A program made the position numbers and the translations under genes. This document shows, piece by piece, positions 32,879 to 44,173 of a DNA stretch of 64,000 bases. The notes below the pieces were generated by a model, which saw nothing but the letters and a program-made list of their open reading frames with translations, was not told where the DNA came from and did no database searches. Source of the DNA: Annulohypoxylon bovei var. microspora (taxonomy: Eukaryota; Ascomycota; Sordariomycetes; Xylariales; Hypoxylaceae). The DNA lies in the NCBI GenBank assembly GCA_022836615.1, contig MU405316.1:62001-126000 (forward strand), written 5' to 3'. Position 1 is the stretch's first letter. The number at the start of each line of letters is the position of its first letter.

Positions 32879-35800
32879 ATAGCTTAAAGGAGTCGGGGCT
32901 TTGGATCTACTAGGAAAGGGTTTCAATACACGGGTATATTGGCGTTTCCATCAGGGCTGGGATACATAGAGTGCCCTGGGATAAGTAATATCAGCAATAA
33001 GATAGGGGGTTGTTATAGAATTTAATAGCATTGGGACCTCGCCGTCGCGAATGCGGATGCACAGCAGCGCATTTGAAGATGCTAAATGCTAAATGCTGGA
33101 ATCAACCAACCAACGAAAAGACGTTGTTTTAGCTTTCCTTTAGCGAATCACCTGCAGGGGTTAGGAATTCCGAATTACCGGAACGAGACCCTTGAAGTTC
33201 CACTTTGTTTAAGGCTGGTTTACAATGTCTTAGATGGGAAATCTTTAACTAAATATGTACCTATAGTTGACTCTAAACTATTTCGATATGATTTCTTCCT
33301 GTTAATGGATTTGATTTATGACTATGGCATTAATGTTAATCATTCCACATAGATGATACGAAGTAGTGATCATTTTGGATTCAATTGCTACCTAGAGAAT
33401 TGTTTCCGTGCCGTATTTTCTAGCTTCGGGAATCATTTCCACTACGCCAGTTTAGCCGTGATGATCGTCATTGCCCATGCCCTTTCGAGTTAGCTCACAA
33501 TTCTTAAATATTGGCGAATCTGATATCTTCTAGATTTTTTTAGTATCCCCCTCCCCTCCTCTGCCTCTCTACCTAGTACATAGCTGCAGTGTTCTGTGAC
33601 GCTGATGAGGTTGGCAGTCTGATTATAATGTAACAAATAGCATTCGGGATAACCGTTCATTTCTCCGATGCTTTTTTCGCCTCTCACTCTTTCATTCGAT
33701 CTCTCTTTTTTCTGCTTATCCCTAAACAAGCGTTCGAGTACCAAAACAGAAGCTCGAAACTATTGAACCGTATGCACGTAATACGCGATAACGATCCATG
33801 GGCAGCTCGAGGCCATATCTTCTCCCAAACCACAATGGGGGCGTAAGTAAGCCACAAAATACGACCAATCGATTCGGAACCGAATTAGCACGCACTAAAA
33901 AAATTGCCTAGGTAAATTTGATCCAACGCGGCCCGTCACGATCCCGCTCGCATCTATGTACATATCTAGTACCTAGTGTTTATCTGTGGCCAATGGCGAT
34001 GGCGATGGCGAGAAGAGGCGTCAATCATTTCTTATATATGGTATCTAGGTACACGCCAATCAACTAAAACGAACCTTGAGAATTTGCCGCCTACCGCTAG
34101 CCGCCATGCTTTCTGGTAACAACTTAATACCGAAGGCTGGGAGACGATGCAACCATCAACACTGTCCAAGCACGCTGGCGCATCCTATGTGGCGTGAATC
34201 GGACCGTAGCTTCCTGCTCTGCTACGTAGGTCGTTGAATGGTATCTGGACTAACGCGGAGCCAAACCGAAGAGCGTCTCATCTCCATGCAGTTTGCACCG
34301 AGAATACGAGAAAAGTGACAGCACCAAAGACGATTGAGGAGCCCATGCTGTCTATTGGATATCCTTGTCCTCGCAAGGGTATAACATGCAGCATGCAGAA
34401 TCTTACAGAGTAAGTTTATGCCAATGGCATGTCGCCTTCTCATCACATTTAACCCCGTCGAGCCGTATCGTGACCATGTACCGCGTTGTACGGCATGGAA
34501 GTATGGATCTATTCTTTTCGATCGAATTTGAAAATCATCTATTTTGAATGCAGGGCGCTGTAGATGATGTGCTATTACAATCACAATATTGGCCGGGTAT
34601 TTCTGTCAGGATTACATGTGCAGCCTACAAGGGTCTAGACGGCAGCAAACTATCTCAGCGCCAATATATTGCTTCCCACGAAGACTTCGGCTTGCCTAGG
34701 TCACCACTCGAGCAAAATACTTCCACTACGCACTCTAAATCCTCGAATATCAACTTTCTGCTGAGAATCTCAGGTTATCAGGTTAAACTCCGTATAACAA
34801 CTACTGCCCCTAGATACAGACGCCCTGCGTACACCAATAATAGAGATAAACTCTGGTGGTTCTGATCGAATCTTTCACGAACCCTAGGGTTTCGGTAGGC
34901 CGAGACGACCATGCATGCCAAGATCTCCGTCAATCCTACCTCGCGATAACAATGTCTCCCCGTTGGTGTACGGAGTACCGTGTAATATTAAGCGTGGTTA
35001 GCAATGGAACAATACCTTGAAGAGTCTCGGTGCGAGACCCATCAGAATAACATATCGAGATCTCAGCTATATACCGGCGACTGAGCAGGTACCTTACTAA
35101 AGCAGCTAGGTACTCACATGGCTTACCCAAATAAAACTTTCGAGCCGACACCTTTCTTCCGAACCCCTGCTACATCGATAGACCTCGCCTGGGCTGCTGG
35201 CCGAGAGGTTGAAAATTCTGACTGGTCTCTGTTCGCTTATCCAAGCTCATGGACCATGACCGCTTCAACGTGGGGTGGGCAAACCGCCCCAGTGAGCAGT
35301 AAGAGGCGGCTAGACCACCGCTCTCATATTGAGCTGGACAATCCATTGATACCTTGCTTTCATCAGGTCTATATTTCTCGCGCCTCTCTCTCTCGTCTCA
35401 AACGCCACCTTTCAATGGTTTACAGAGCTCGGCAACTACACTCGTTCTAGTCTTTCGTTAAATATTATCTGAGTTATGTGGCTGTTGACTAGGTAGTAGA
35501 CTGAGAATAACTCATCTCTAGTCCGGCTTAGCACATGCTAACTAAGGAGAGTTCACGTTAGTAAAATTTTACCATACTCTTCTTAAATCCAAAACCACAA
35601 AGAGCACCTGGTGTCAACTTTGACAGATCGCTCTGGTCTTTTCCTCGTCTTTCGTTTTCATCAAGCCCGTCATAACTCTCGTGCCTCATCTCCTATATAT
35701 CACCCTCGGCCTATTCAAACTCTGCCACCTAACCTTACTAAAGAGAAATCTGTCCGTGGTGTGTAGTGTAACTGGTAGTATATTCGCTTAGCGCAATCTA

Positions 35801-36185
35801 CGAAAGCGTGGTGGCTTGTCATCGACTCGGTGATTCTACAAGTTTAAGCTGTCCACGCCCTTAAGTGTCGTAAGTTGCGTTCATCTTTTCTCCTCATGCC
35901 ATCGAACCCTCTAGTTCTGTTACAATTTTATCTGGTACGGGCTGATGTTGAGTTACTTACCAGCACAATAGGATCTAATATAGCGGCTGCGATAGCAGTG
36001 GTTTGGCATATAATTGTTCCAAGTCGTACTATTTTTCAACTACAGAAACTTGCCCTCTATATATCATTAGAGTTGCGCAGGCAACCCTAGCCCTATGAAG
36101 GCCCTGTGGATTGCCTCTTAGCCGTTTATTTCTTCCCGCTTGACAAACAGAGCTCTCAAGCATAGCGCCGAGCAAAGCTGTGGTC
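32879..36185. other. Intergenic stretch of 3.3 kb, no convincing gene
   Basis: Frames at 34222-34584 (minus), 34548-34865 and 35118-35450 (plus) resemble no family and are interleaved on both strands. A weak tRNA-like 5' half lies near 35753-35812 but no complete cloverleaf forms. A short GGCGAT trinucleotide-like run lies near 33995. Confidence 0.5.
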
Positions 36186-39151
36186 ATGGGCCTGTCCAGT
36201 TACTTCAGAGCCGAGAGGCCCAAGAACAAGAGGAAGAAGATAATGACATCTCCCACGCCAGCAGGAGGGCTCTTCGCCGAGACGGGACATTCGAGTCCCG
36301 TGGGTCTAGATGACTTCGGGCTCCACCTTCCACCCTCGAACTTCGGCTCGTCGAGAGGGTCGATCTCGGAGCGCTCAGCTCCGTCGATCAACAGCTCAGT
36401 CTTCCTAGACGACATCAAGCACGAAGTGATGGTCAATTACTTGTACCAGCAACAATGCGCGCACCTGTGGGTTAGCGACGGGAGTGGTGATGTCGAGGGT
36501 GTTCTCCTCCGCAAGTCTAAGGGATCGTATATGGCTTGCCCACCTGCTCTAGGAGATTCGACTTTTGCGATGGCCTGTGCCGCTCTCAACGTTCAGGTGA
36601 TGTTTTCTCGCTCGTCACCGCGTCTAAGCCTATTCTTGCTAACTATGTGAAAGTGCGCGATGACGGTAAATTCCAGAGTAATCAAAACTTTCTTATCGTG
36701 GTCTCCCGAGGCGGTTGACGTGCCGTTGATGAACGGTCTTCGAATACAGATCTTACCAACGCTTGACGACCTAGCAAGGGCGAGGAAGCACCAATTTGCT
36801 GCCTTTGTCGCATCAGAGGCTTTGCTCATCGTGTGGGACGACGATGCGCTACATCTCGTCCAACGAGCCAAGGCTATCGAGTCAGAGCTGATGGAGCTTG
36901 TCTGGCAGAGCGGCGGGGTCGGCGACGAAGATAGAGAGAAAGGTCCCGGATATCTAACCGAAGAGGCCGAAATAGACGAAGAGAGCGGACAGATCAAGCC
37001 CGAGAGACGGCCAATCCATCTATTAAACACATATCTTGTCTCTGTCGTCATAGTATTGGTTACCGTCTCCTTGGGTGCTGCTTGGAGACAGCTCGCCATC
37101 GAAGTATCCGTCGACGACAGTTACGTGCGCTTGGCTCTGGTGGCGCTCTTCCCAATCCAGGTCTTCTTTTCTCTCTTCTTCGCCCAGGTCCTCGTCGGCT
37201 GCTTGGCTCAGATCTTCGGTCCCATCCGCCAACTTACCATCAACTCTAAGTTCTACTCCGCCCGGCCACCGCCGAGGTTGCGAACCGCGACTTTACCACA
37301 CGTTGTAAGTTTCCCTATATAATACGCCCAAGCCTCCGCCCCCCCCTTTCTGAGCCACGGTGCACGTGTGCTTATACCGTCTGACATCCTCTTAATCCTT
37401 GTACGGAGGCTGAGACACCCTGTCCCGAATCCCCAGCCGGTGCCCCTGGATGAACTAAATGCTGACGTCTGAACTTTGTAACAACGACAGACCGTACAAT
37501 GCCCAGTTTATAAGGAGGGTCTCGCGGCGGTAATTCAGCCGACCGTCCGATCTATAAAACAAGCCATCAGCACGTACGAGTTGCAGGGCGGTTCTGCAAA
37601 CTTGTTTATCAACGATGACGGCCTTCAACTCATCTCCGAGGAAGAGCGACGAGCTCGTATCGACTTTTACGCCGACCATAGCATCGGCTGGGTCGCTCGT
37701 CCTAGACACGGCGAGAATGGCTTCTTGCGCCGCGGCAAGTTCAAGAAGGCGTCGAACATGAACTTCGCACTTATGATTTCGTGCAAAGTAGAAGAAAAGC
37801 TAGCCCTGTACGATCGCGGGCCCGAATGGTCGCAGGCCGACGAGGCTCTAGCATATGAAAGATCATTGAAAGAGGTGCTCGAGGAGGACGGGCGAGCTTG
37901 GGCCGACGGCAACGTCCGTGTCGGCGACTATATCCTCATCAGTAAGGCCCCGTCTCCCGCGCCTAGAATTCCCTAGCCGGACCGTCAAAACTAACTTGAA
38001 ATTTCTTAGTCGACTCTGACACGCGTGTCCCGTCCGACTGCCTCTTGGATGCCGTCTCTGAAATGGAGCAGTCTCCCGACGTCGGCATCATGCAGTTCTC
38101 ATCTGGCGTCATGCAGGTTGTCCATACCTATTTCGAGAATGGCATTACCTTCTTTACCGATCTCATATATAGCGCCATTAGATATACGGTGTCCAACGGT
38201 GACGTCGCACCTTTCGTCGGCCATAATGCGATCCTACGATGGAGCGCGATCCAGCAAGTCTCATACGAAGACGAGGACGGCTATGAAAAATTCTGGTCCG
38301 AGTCGCACGTTTCCGAGGACTTCGACATGTCTCTTCGTCTGCAATGCAGCGGCTACATCATCCGCCTAGCCGCCTGGGCCGGCGAAGGATTTAAAGAAGG
38401 CGTATCGCTAACCGTGTACGACGAACTAGCTCGGTGGGAAAAGTATGCGTACGGCTGCAACGAATTACTCTTCCACCCCATCCGCAAATGGATATGGAAA
38501 GGTCCATTCACGCCTCTATTCCGCCGGTTCCTCTTCTCCAACATCCGCTTTACGTCAAAGGTCACCATCATCTCGTACATCGGCACCTACTATGCTATCG
38601 GAGCAGCGTGGATCATGACATCAGTCAACTATTTTATCATGGGGTGGTTTAACGGCTACCTGGACAAGTACTACATCGACTCTTGGCAGGTCTGGTTCTC
38701 TATCATCATCGTCTTCAACGGCCTCGGCAATATCGCCTTAGCCGTCATGCGATACCGGGTCGGAGAACGTACGCTCATGTATGCGATCTACGAAAATTTC
38801 AAGTGGACGTTCCTCCTAGCCATCTTCTTGGGCGGCCTCTCTCTCCACGTGAGCCAAGCCATCCTGGCTCACATGTTCGAAATCGACATGACCTGGGGCG
38901 CGACGTCGAAGGAGGCCGAGTTCTCCAACTTCTTCATCGAGGTTCCTAAGGTGCTGAAGAAGTTCAAGTTCTCCATGCTCTTCTCCCTACTCTTCATCGT
39001 CGGGATGATCGTCATAGCTGTCGCGCCTATCGTCCCCCACAACTGGCGCATCACAGACTTCGTGGCTATCCTACCGATGGCAACCGTCGCGAGCAGTCAT
39101 TTCCTATTGCCCCTTGCGCTAAACCCCGCGCTCATGACGTTTTCATGGTGA
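36186..39151 (+). CDS. Family 2 glycosyltransferase, multi-pass polysaccharide synthase
   Basis: A processive membrane GT2 related to chitin/cellulose-synthase-like enzymes, about 884 aa. Exons are about 36186-36596, 36654-37304, 37491-37941 and 38010-39151, all in frame. The N-terminal cytosolic region contains AMTVNSRVIKTFL and HQFAAFVASEALLIVWDDD. Two membrane helices follow (LLNTYLVSVVIVLVTVSLGA; ALFPIQVFFSLFFAQVLVG). The catalytic core shows LPHV/TVQCPVYKEGL, NDDGLQ, RRGKFKKASNMNFAL, the metal-binding DSD in IDSDTRVP, and SEDFDMSLRLQ. The QxxRW-like element is ELARWEKYAYGC. At least five more helices complete the C-terminal transport channel. The product polysaccharide is unknown. An alternative start is the Met at 36243, where family similarity (TSPTPAGGLFAETG) begins. 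It lies between two GH16 genes on the same strand. Confidence 0.92.
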
Positions 39152-40836
39152 TGAACCTTCACAAGCGTATATATATTCATAATTGCTTGACTTACCTATC
39201 TGCAAGTATATTGGGTATGGGTATGGTTTAGACTAGCAGTCTTACATAGACGTCGACGATAATTGGATACTCTTCATGGGAGCATATGAACGGGGTTAGG
39301 AGCTTAGGAGTCTTGGGTATATAAATCAGTCAACCTCTTAATTGATATCGATGAACCATCTAGTATTGTATTATGAAGGTATCAGTTGAGATGTATAAAC
39401 TTTCAAGTGTGTATATGATACCTACCTCATGTCTATGGAGTTGAAATAGAGGCTAAGCTGACGAAATATCACTTGATGAACAATGTAGGTAGTATCTCTA
39501 TCCAAAACGCGGGGCCCCGCAGGAGCTTGATAGTTTACCTTTCTCGTTTGCACCACACATCACATTGAACATTGATCGAAGCAAGGTTAGGTAGGTAGGT
39601 ATTTAAGCTATGTACGATTTACTCCAAGCTCTTCAATTATGAAAAGTACAAGCAAGCATTTTCCTATCTCTATTGTCGTAGTCAGCACACTTGAAATTAC
39701 TTAAAGCACCTGGGCACTCGGCATAATAACAAGACCCTTCTATAATGTACGTGGTATTGTAATTTTACTTTCGGCTTGCGTCAACATCGTTGAAGGTGGG
39801 ATATTAAGACTGGGAGGTGGGATAATTAATCTACTTATGTATCTGTGTCTCAAAGCAAGAGTACCATCTATTTTGGTATATATCTCTTACTCCTTACATT
39901 TCATAATAGAGACATTACGCAGAGACATGAGATGCTAAACGAAATGATGAAAAGAATTATTATTTGGTGGCTTTTGGACTCTATTGAATTATCGTCTCTG
40001 CACTGACTGCCAACTCCGTGTCTGTTCCTGTTGAAAATTGATCATCCTGATTAGCCTGCCAAGTGCCGATCAACTAGACTGAAACAAGTATGGCGTCGAA
40101 CAGTGCCCGTTGCAAGATCGACGGTGTCCCTAGCTCCCCCTGCTGCCCCTGTCAGGTACCTTATCAAAAATGTCTTTGACTGGATCCGAGATGCTACGCT
40201 AGCGATGAAGCCCCTTTCCTGATAAAACTGGTTTCCAAGACGGCCCTGCGGCCTTTTTCGACCTTCTCAATCACCAATTCCTCTTGGGAGACAAGGGAGA
40301 AACAGGTCGAATAAGGGGTTAACCAAAGCCCATTCGTCCATTCCACTCACTAACCTAATTGAACCTCAGTCGCTCATTTATGCTCTCTGCTTTGAATATC
40401 AAGTCGAAAAGATACGCACCTACACTCCTTCATCCCTCGATGTGCGCGACCACTTGAAACATCACCAACGATCCTTACTACCTACCTAATTTGTGGCCTG
40501 TGGGCTATCACATAAACATTCTCTACTATCTAATCCACTCGTTTGGAACGATCTAGTGTTCTGACGGCGGCCTCTTTCCGAGCAACTGTAATCACTCCTT
40601 CGTACTATCCGACCACGATCATTACCATCTCGATTTTCGAGATTTGACTGCCTGCTACTGGAGAGTATGCGGTCAACGAGATAACCCAAAGATAAATACC
40701 GACAGTCATTAAACAACAATACACTCTCTTTACGCGCAGTATTGCCTTCTGGTAGGACGACCGAACCTAGAATTCGATTTTGTATCCCCGCTTGATTCTA
40801 CCAAACCCGAGGGCTCGCCCTCGATCGTTCATCACG
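39152..40836. other. Intergenic upstream of Crh gene
   Basis: About 1.7 kb, AT-rich near 39152-39960 and pyrimidine-rich towards the Crh start. Tetramer runs such as GGTTAGGTAGGTAGGTA occur near 39586-39602. No gene was recognised. Confidence 0.55.
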
Positions 40837-42395
40837 ATGTCGGCTCGATCCTTTTTGACGCTGGCCGCCGCGCTGCTCTCAGCTGTCGTGTCTCCCGTCG
40901 CTGGCCAGCTCTACACCGACTGCAACCCCTTGAACGCGACTTGTCCGGCGGATCCAGCTTTCGGGACGACGCATACGTTCAACTTTAATGCTACACCGCC
41001 CACGGGCACGTTCAACACGACTGCCGGAACCGTTGACTATAACGTCGATACCGGCGCCGCTTTCACCATCAGCAAGAAGGGCGAATCGCCAACCCTAATA
41101 TCGAACTTCTACTTTTTCTTCGGCAGGACGGAGGTACACTTGAAAGCAGCACCCGGCACCGGAATTATCAGCTCCATCGTGTGGTCTTCCGATGTTCTCG
41201 ACGAGGTCGACTGGGAATTCATGGGAGGGAATACCACGCACGTGTCTACGAACTATTTTGGTAAAGGATTGCCCGACTTTCACAATGCCCAATACCATCC
41301 AGTCGACGGCGGAGTTCAGGCCGACTACCACAATTACACTTGCGTGTGGACGAAGGATCAGCTTGAATGGTACATCGACTCCAAGCATACCCGCACGCTC
41401 CTCGCGACGGATGCCAACAATACGCTGTACTATCCTCAGACGCCGATGAAGCTCAGTCTCGGTATATGGGCGGGTGGTGATCCGGATCAGCCTAAGGGGA
41501 CGATCGAGTGGGCTGGCGGCGTTACGGACTACGCCGAGCCGTACACGATGTACGTGAAGAGTGCCGTCGTAGAGGATTATTCCACCGGAAAGGAGTACTC
41601 TTATGGCGACAATAGTGGAACTTGGGAAAGTATCAAGATCGCTAGGTAAGTCAGCTCTCTCGTATATTATGACTCCAGGCTGACGTTTCGGACCCCAGCG
41701 GCAATTCAACCGCAGTTGAGAACATCAATAAGCAACCGGAGAAGTCGCTTTCCGATAAATGGAACGATCTCCCATCTAGCACCAAGACCGGCGTTTATGC
41801 CGCAGCTGGCGGAGTGGGCGCCCTCCTTTTCATCGCTCTCGTCGTCTTCGGCTTGAGGCAGAGGCGCCGCGGCAAGCAAGAGGCAGCATTGGCAGCACAG
41901 CGACAGGAGCAGGAACGGGTAGAGCTGGAGAGATTCAAGAGAGAAGGGAGGGACCCCGACGCGTTGGCCTTCGACGGAGCCGAATATAATGCTAAGAGCG
42001 GAATGGCCACATACGCCGTGCCCGACTCGCCTCCTGGAAGCTCTGCGGGCCCGCCTGAGAAAGCGTGGGACCCGACGGGCTCAGGTGCCGCCACCGCCGC
42101 TATGCCGCTTCTCCGTGACGATGCGATGAGTCAGCGCATCGGCAGCCCCGGGCCGCAGCGAAATAATAGTTTCCCCGCGCCGATTCGCACAATGAGCTCT
42201 GGACAACCGCCTCAGTTCCCGGCCCCTAATCCTACATCGCCCGTGAACCGGACTTTTTCGCCTTCTAACGCCTCGATGCGGGTAGGATCCCCAGGACCTC
42301 AAGCTGGCGGGTACGGATCGCCTAGAATAAATAGTCCCGCACCCGGCCGCGGCCCCGGTAGCCCTGCTTCGCCAAGGCCTACTTACGGGCGGTGA
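40837..42395 (+). CDS. Crh-type GH16 chitin-glucan transglycosylase, type I membrane protein
   Basis: A cell-wall enzyme that links chitin to beta-glucan, 501 aa. Exons are 40837-41645 and 41699-42395, separated by a 53-nt intron. A signal peptide (SFLTLAAALLSAVVSPVAG, cleaved near residue 23) is followed by the Crh N-terminus QLYTDCNPLNATCPADPAFG. The catalytic motif is DEVDWEFMG with Glu 123, Asp 125 and Glu 127. Further Crh segments are HVSTNYFGKG, YHNYTCVWTKDQLEWYID, PQTPMKLSLGIWAGGDP and GTIEWAGG. No CBM18 is visible. After the catalytic domain a single helix (about 301-322, VGALLFIALVVFGL) is followed by a basic stop-transfer RQRRRGKQ and a long Pro/Ser/Gly-rich cytosolic tail with repeated GSPGPQ-like units. 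A membrane helix with a long tail, rather than a GPI signal, sets it apart from classical Crh1/Utr2. The start was chosen so that the signal peptide is N-terminal. Confidence 0.93.
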
Positions 42396-43412
42396 TGACA
42401 ACCGAAATAATGGCAGTTGAGGATTATGAGGAAGGTTTCTTTTATTTTTATTTTTTATACTTATCGTGCAGGGGGTCTACTAGACAGGTCTAGCCGAAAC
42501 AGTTAGGGATAGCTATAGCAAGGGCTTGACCGAAAGAAGTTGGCAATGTGCTGTGGAGGAGAAGACGCAGATACTCATTCCATCTTCGGCTGGCAACGAT
42601 AGGTTTACGAGATCTTGTAATCTTCGAATACCCGATATTTGGACATACTAGAATTTTGTTTGATATCTTAGATGGCATGATGTAATGCGATTTTCTGCGC
42701 ATAATTTTTAGTAGCTGTATATGCTCTCGTCGGACAGCTAATATCAATGGGAACCCATAACTATTTTACCTATTTGTCTTCTCCGAGTTCAATGCAGTCG
42801 AGATATAACGAGCACTACAGAAAATCGTTCGGTCAGCCCCACGACTTGTCTACCTAGTTAGACTTATCTTGAGACTCTAAGGCACCCACTCATTGTGAAA
42901 CGCTGCTATACCTTCTACAAGCAGAAAGTTGAGGTTTTTAATCGTTGAGTAGGTATGTGACATAGAGCGTATCCAAGGGTAGATCATAGACCAACTTCAT
43001 ATAGGTATGCATGTCAAGGTCGCTCATTGTTTCATTCTACCCTTACCTACCTAGGTACCTACCCACCTAATGAGAATATGTATTAACCAGGTCCACGGGT
43101 GTCTCTAGGAGGGCTTATTCCTGCCTATAGGACTACACCGGCAAGGCATATAATATTGAACAGACACATAAGGAGTAGGCATGAGAAAAAGGTATGCAGC
43201 TCTGAAAACATTCATACCTGGACGTTTCCAAAGAGACGTGATACTTGGATGGCGAACTTATTCCTATGTGGTATGTACGAGTGGCTCTGCTCCTTACCTA
43301 CCGAATAATCAGAGTTCCTATCCCCTCCGCGTGGTCATAAACTTCCATAACGCCCTCCTTTGTCCGTCACCCCTTTCGTACACTTGGATCGTTCTCAGCC
43401 GCTCTACCTCAC
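42396..43412. other. Intergenic between convergent Crh and DUF4360 genes
   Basis: About 1 kb, AT-rich, with an ACCTACCTAGGTACCTACCCACCT run near 43044-43067. No gene or RNA was recognised. Confidence 0.55.
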
Positions 43413-44173
43413 CTACTTACAAGCTTGCCAACTGACGTGAACCTGCTGGGTGAAAGCGACGGTAGCGTCGTCGTCCGAGATCTGGCCCGAGGCAGTCGCG
43501 TTGCTCGACGTCAGCGCGATGCGATTGTTGATGTTGAGAATACCCGTAGCGCCGCAAGGCGACCAGATGATCGAGGCCGTGGGAACCTGATCCTGCTTGG
43601 TGTATACCTGGCCGTCGGCCCAGAGCCCGCCTCCGTCGATCGAGGTTCGCGTCGTGGTCTAGCACGGGTGTAAGCTTTAAGGGGTACCTACTGTAGAAAT
43701 CCGAACTAGAGATAGACTACTTACAGTAGCGGCAGCGTCTTGGGAGAAGTAGTAGGTCGAGTAGAATGTACCAGTCACGCCGGTCTCGAGCTGGGCATAA
43801 CCGTGGTATGTGGACTCGACTATAGCGAATTGGAAGCCCCCTGGGTACTTGAGATTCAGGTGAAGCTGGCAGTTCTTGGACTTGTCCGATACCAGAGTGC
43901 CGGGTCCGGTATACACCTGAAAAGCATCAAAACCGAAAGTGATAACCTGGTTACTTGATTAGTCATGAACCTAGTTCTTTAGAGGGTAGGAGATCTCACC
44001 GTTCGCTCCGTGGAAAGGTCCGTCGTCACGGTTCCCTGAGGGCATCCGTTGCCGCTGGCGGAAGCACTGACGATGGTGATCTCTTCCGGATTCGGAGTAT
44101 CCCCGTTGCCGACGATGCCGATGGGGTTAGCCACGGCGAGGACGGGCACGATGAGAGCAAAAATTGATCGCAT
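43413..44173 (-). CDS. Secreted DUF4360-family protein (possible frameshift or unusual first intron)
   Basis: A small secreted cysteine-containing protein of unknown function, typical of plant-associated fungi. A signal peptide (MRSIFALIVPVLAVANP) opens exon 1 (44173-44000), which contains VSASASGNGCPQGTVTTDLS. Exon 2 contains VYTGPGTLVSDKSKNCQLHLNLKYPGGFQF, HGYAQLETGVTGTFYSTYYFSQ. Exon 3 (43658-43413) contains TRTSIDGGG, SIIWSPCGATGILNINNRIAL and ends QVHVSWQACK. The difficulty is the start of exon 2. Splicing at ..CTTTTTCAG (exon from 43916) keeps frame and gives 203 aa, but removes a block, VITFGFDAF, that fits the family perfectly. Splicing at ..AACCAG (exon from 43947) keeps that block but is one base out of frame, because the run at 43920-43925 has one T too many on the coding strand. 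So it is either a short protein, a frameshifted gene, or a homopolymer error. Confidence 0.82.

Noticed and set aside
35118..35450. 110-codon plus frame
   Set aside because: No recognisable domain, no splice partner in frame, and overlapping minus-strand frames of similar quality.
35753..35860. tRNA(Asp)-like 5' half (TCCGTGG acceptor, D-arm-like TAGTGTAACTGGTAGTATA, 5-bp anticodon-type stem CGCTT/AAGCG)
   Set aside because: The loop is too long, there is no T-arm with TTCRANY, and the matching acceptor strand is degenerate (CCACGCC). At best a decayed tRNA or a chance match.
41095..41709. 204-codon minus-strand frame
   Set aside because: Antisense to the Crh gene; open only because of codon bias in the real gene.
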